DNA from: Gammaproteobacteria bacterium
GTDB lineage: Bacteria > Pseudomonadota > Gammaproteobacteria > SZUA-229
Reading direction: 5' to 3'
Length of the DNA stretch: 6,943 bases
Assembly: GCA_011051475.1 (NCBI GenBank)
Contig: DRLE01000012.1
Location: 1-6,943 of the forward strand
Numbering within the stretch: position 1 is the first letter of the stretch; each line of letters opens with the position of its first letter. Below, in pieces: positions 6,701 through 6,943 of the stretch. A program made the position numbers and the translations under genes. Below the pieces are notes generated by a model. That model made no database searches and was not told the origin of the DNA. It saw only the letters and a list, made by a program, of their open reading frames with translations.

Positions 6701-6884
6701 GGTGGCGGTCATTATCGGCGGATTGTTACCCATCGTGCTGGGCCACGGCACCGGTCTTGAGGTGATGCAGCCTATCGCTATTCCCCTGGTTGGCGGCATG
6801 CTGACCGCACCGCTGGTTTCGATGGTGTTGATTCCGGTATTGTACTATTTGTGGAGAAAACGCGGTTTGAACAGGGCATTATGA
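3777..6884 (+). CDS. cusA: CusA-type Cu(I)/Ag(I) RND efflux pump, inner-membrane proton antiporter
   Basis: This 1035-residue inner-membrane pump uses the proton gradient to drive metal out through the CusB adaptor and an outer-membrane channel. Length and sequence match E. coli CusA (1047 residues) throughout. Visible landmarks are a transmembrane segment at about 14-29, DLSDVQVIIKTSYPGQAP (41-58), TDPYWARSRVLEYL (101-114), a membrane block at about 343-500, a second periplasmic domain at about 550-865 and a final membrane block at about 865-1026. The three-methionine copper site is conserved as M567 (LLYMPTT), M617 (LTMIETT) and M666 (RIDMLTTG), equivalent to E. coli M573, M623 and M672. 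Proton-relay residues are present as D406, E933 and K972. These features place it in the Cu/Ag branch of heavy-metal RND pumps rather than the Co/Zn/Cd branch. Translation starts at TTG, sharing TTGA with the cusB stop, which suggests translational coupling. No CusC or CusF gene lies in the window, so an outer-membrane partner must be encoded elsewhere. The E. coli comparisons are from memory. Confidence 0.96.
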   Translation: MINAIIRWSVDNRPLVLLLCLLLAAWGVRSLQQIPLDAIPDLSDVQVIIKTSYPGQAPQVVEDQVTYPLTTAMLGVPGARTVRGYSYFGDSFVYVLFDEDTDPYWARSRVLEYLSEVEAELPAGAKPSLGPDASGVGWVYEYALVDRSGRHDLGELRSIQDWFLRYELETLPGVAEVAAVGGMVKQYQVVIDPVLLRRELLPLSKVLKAIRRGNQETGASVLEMSEAEYMIRVHGYINSRKELEELGPVGLSPAGTSLYLKDIAEIREGPQTRRGIAELDGEGEVVGGIVVMRWQENALDTIAAVKQRLEEIRGSLPEGVELVETYDRSRLIKQSINTLSERLVEEIAVVFLVCLLFLLHMRSSLVIILTLPLGLLAAFIVMRYQGVNANIMSLGGLAIAIGAMLDASIVMVENAHRHLQNADGSDRGRIRAILAASSEVGPPLFFSLLIITLSFVPVFALQAQEGRLFSPLAYTKTYAMAAAAGLSITLVPVLMVYLIRGRLHDENRNPVNRFFVAVYRPFILRALQSPGKVILVTLLLFMTALWPWSRTGSEFMPELNEGDLLYMPTTFPGISIGKARELLQQTDRLIKTVPEVERVFGKVGRAETATDPAPLTMIETTIQLKPQDEWREGMSIDDIKQALDETVQVPGLANAWLMPIGARIDMLTTGVKTPVGIRISGPDLAGMETIATRVEQVVRAVEGTTSVIAERVAGGRYVDVRIDRYNAGQHWLNIADVQEIIASAVGGMDITESVEGRERYPVNVRYPRELRDSLHDLINLPVITERGEHVALGELAEISLVDGPSMIKSENGRLSTWLYVDMRGRDLASYVQDLKREVARQVTLPAAYSLSWTGQYEYYERARDKLLFIIPLTLVIIFIMLYLSFHSMVEPLLVMLSVPFALLGGIWLVYLYQLNLSVAVAIGFIALAGVAAEFGVVMLVYLNQAYRDLQPKNESELKQAVINGALLRVRPKTMTVAVIIGGLLPIVLGHGTGLEVMQPIAIPLVGGMLTAPLVSMVLIPVLYYLWRKRGLNRAL

Positions 6885-6943
6885 ATGCACTCTGTGCGGG
6901 AAGTTGAATTTTTCGGTTACGTTCGTTCTGTGTTTTATTGTGT
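6885..6943 (+). other. Possible start of a further reading frame, or simple downstream spacer
   Basis: An ATG directly follows the cusA TGA (TGAATG) and stays open for 19 codons to the window edge (it begins M-H-S-V-R-E-V-E-F-F). An AGGG at 6873-6876, eight bases upstream, could act as a ribosome binding site. The stretch is AT-richer than cusA and the peptide is not recognisable. It contains no clear terminator hairpin. It may be the 5' end of a small gene coupled to cusA or non-coding spacer; the evidence is too short to decide. Confidence 0.15.

Noticed and set aside
6876..6888. Small hairpin GCATT-atg-AATGC over the cusA stop codon
   Set aside because: Five base pairs with a three-base loop and no T tract is too weak for a terminator.
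1..6943. Insertion sequences, CRISPR arrays, tRNA or rRNA genes, integration sites
   Set aside because: I found no transposase or integrase coding, no regularly spaced repeats and no tRNA- or rRNA-like segments. The gene order and composition look like ordinary chromosome.

Overview
The window looks like chromosomal DNA of a GC-rich gammaproteobacterium. It carries the promoter-proximal part of a ferrochelatase gene (hemH) on the minus strand and, divergently on the plus strand, a compact copper (and probably silver) handling operon. The operon encodes a Tat-exported multicopper oxidase, a CusB-type periplasmic adaptor and a CusA-type heavy-metal RND pump. The taxonomic guess rests on the HemH and CusA sequences, which resemble the E. 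coli proteins throughout, and on the codon bias. It does not reach genus level.

Layout. Bases 1-695 (minus) hold hemH from its GTG start to codon 231, and the C-terminal part lies off the left edge. Bases 696-951 form an AT-richer divergent control region. It contains two near-identical CRP/FNR-like palindromes, 20 bp each and 22 bp apart centre to centre, followed by weak -10-like hexamers. Bases 952-2439 encode the multicopper oxidase, which has a glycine-rich linker after its signal peptide. Bases 2440-2508 are a short gap dominated by a perfect 12-bp hairpin. Bases 2509-3780 encode the adaptor. Bases 3777-6884 encode the pump, which starts at a TTG codon inside the adaptor's stop codon. 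The last 59 bases are AT-richer and contain only the possible start of an uncharacterised reading frame.

Working together (inference from the families). The oxidase would act in the periplasm, probably oxidising Cu(I) to the less toxic Cu(II). The adaptor and pump would form the periplasmic and inner-membrane parts of a Cus-type tripartite exporter that removes Cu(I)/Ag(I) from the periplasm. Copper specificity is supported by the conserved three-methionine site of the pump (M567, M617, M666), its proton-relay residues (D406, E933, K972) and three of the four methionine pairs of the E. coli CusA relay. The fourth, periplasmic pair is not conserved. No outer-membrane channel (CusC), CusF chaperone or copper-responsive regulator lies in the window, and I see no clear CueR- or CusR-type operator.

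I see no previously undescribed system here. The points most worth a second look are the tandem palindromic operator upstream of a copper operon, the strong intercistronic hairpin, the altered methionine pair of the pump and the Gly/Met-rich segment of the oxidase.
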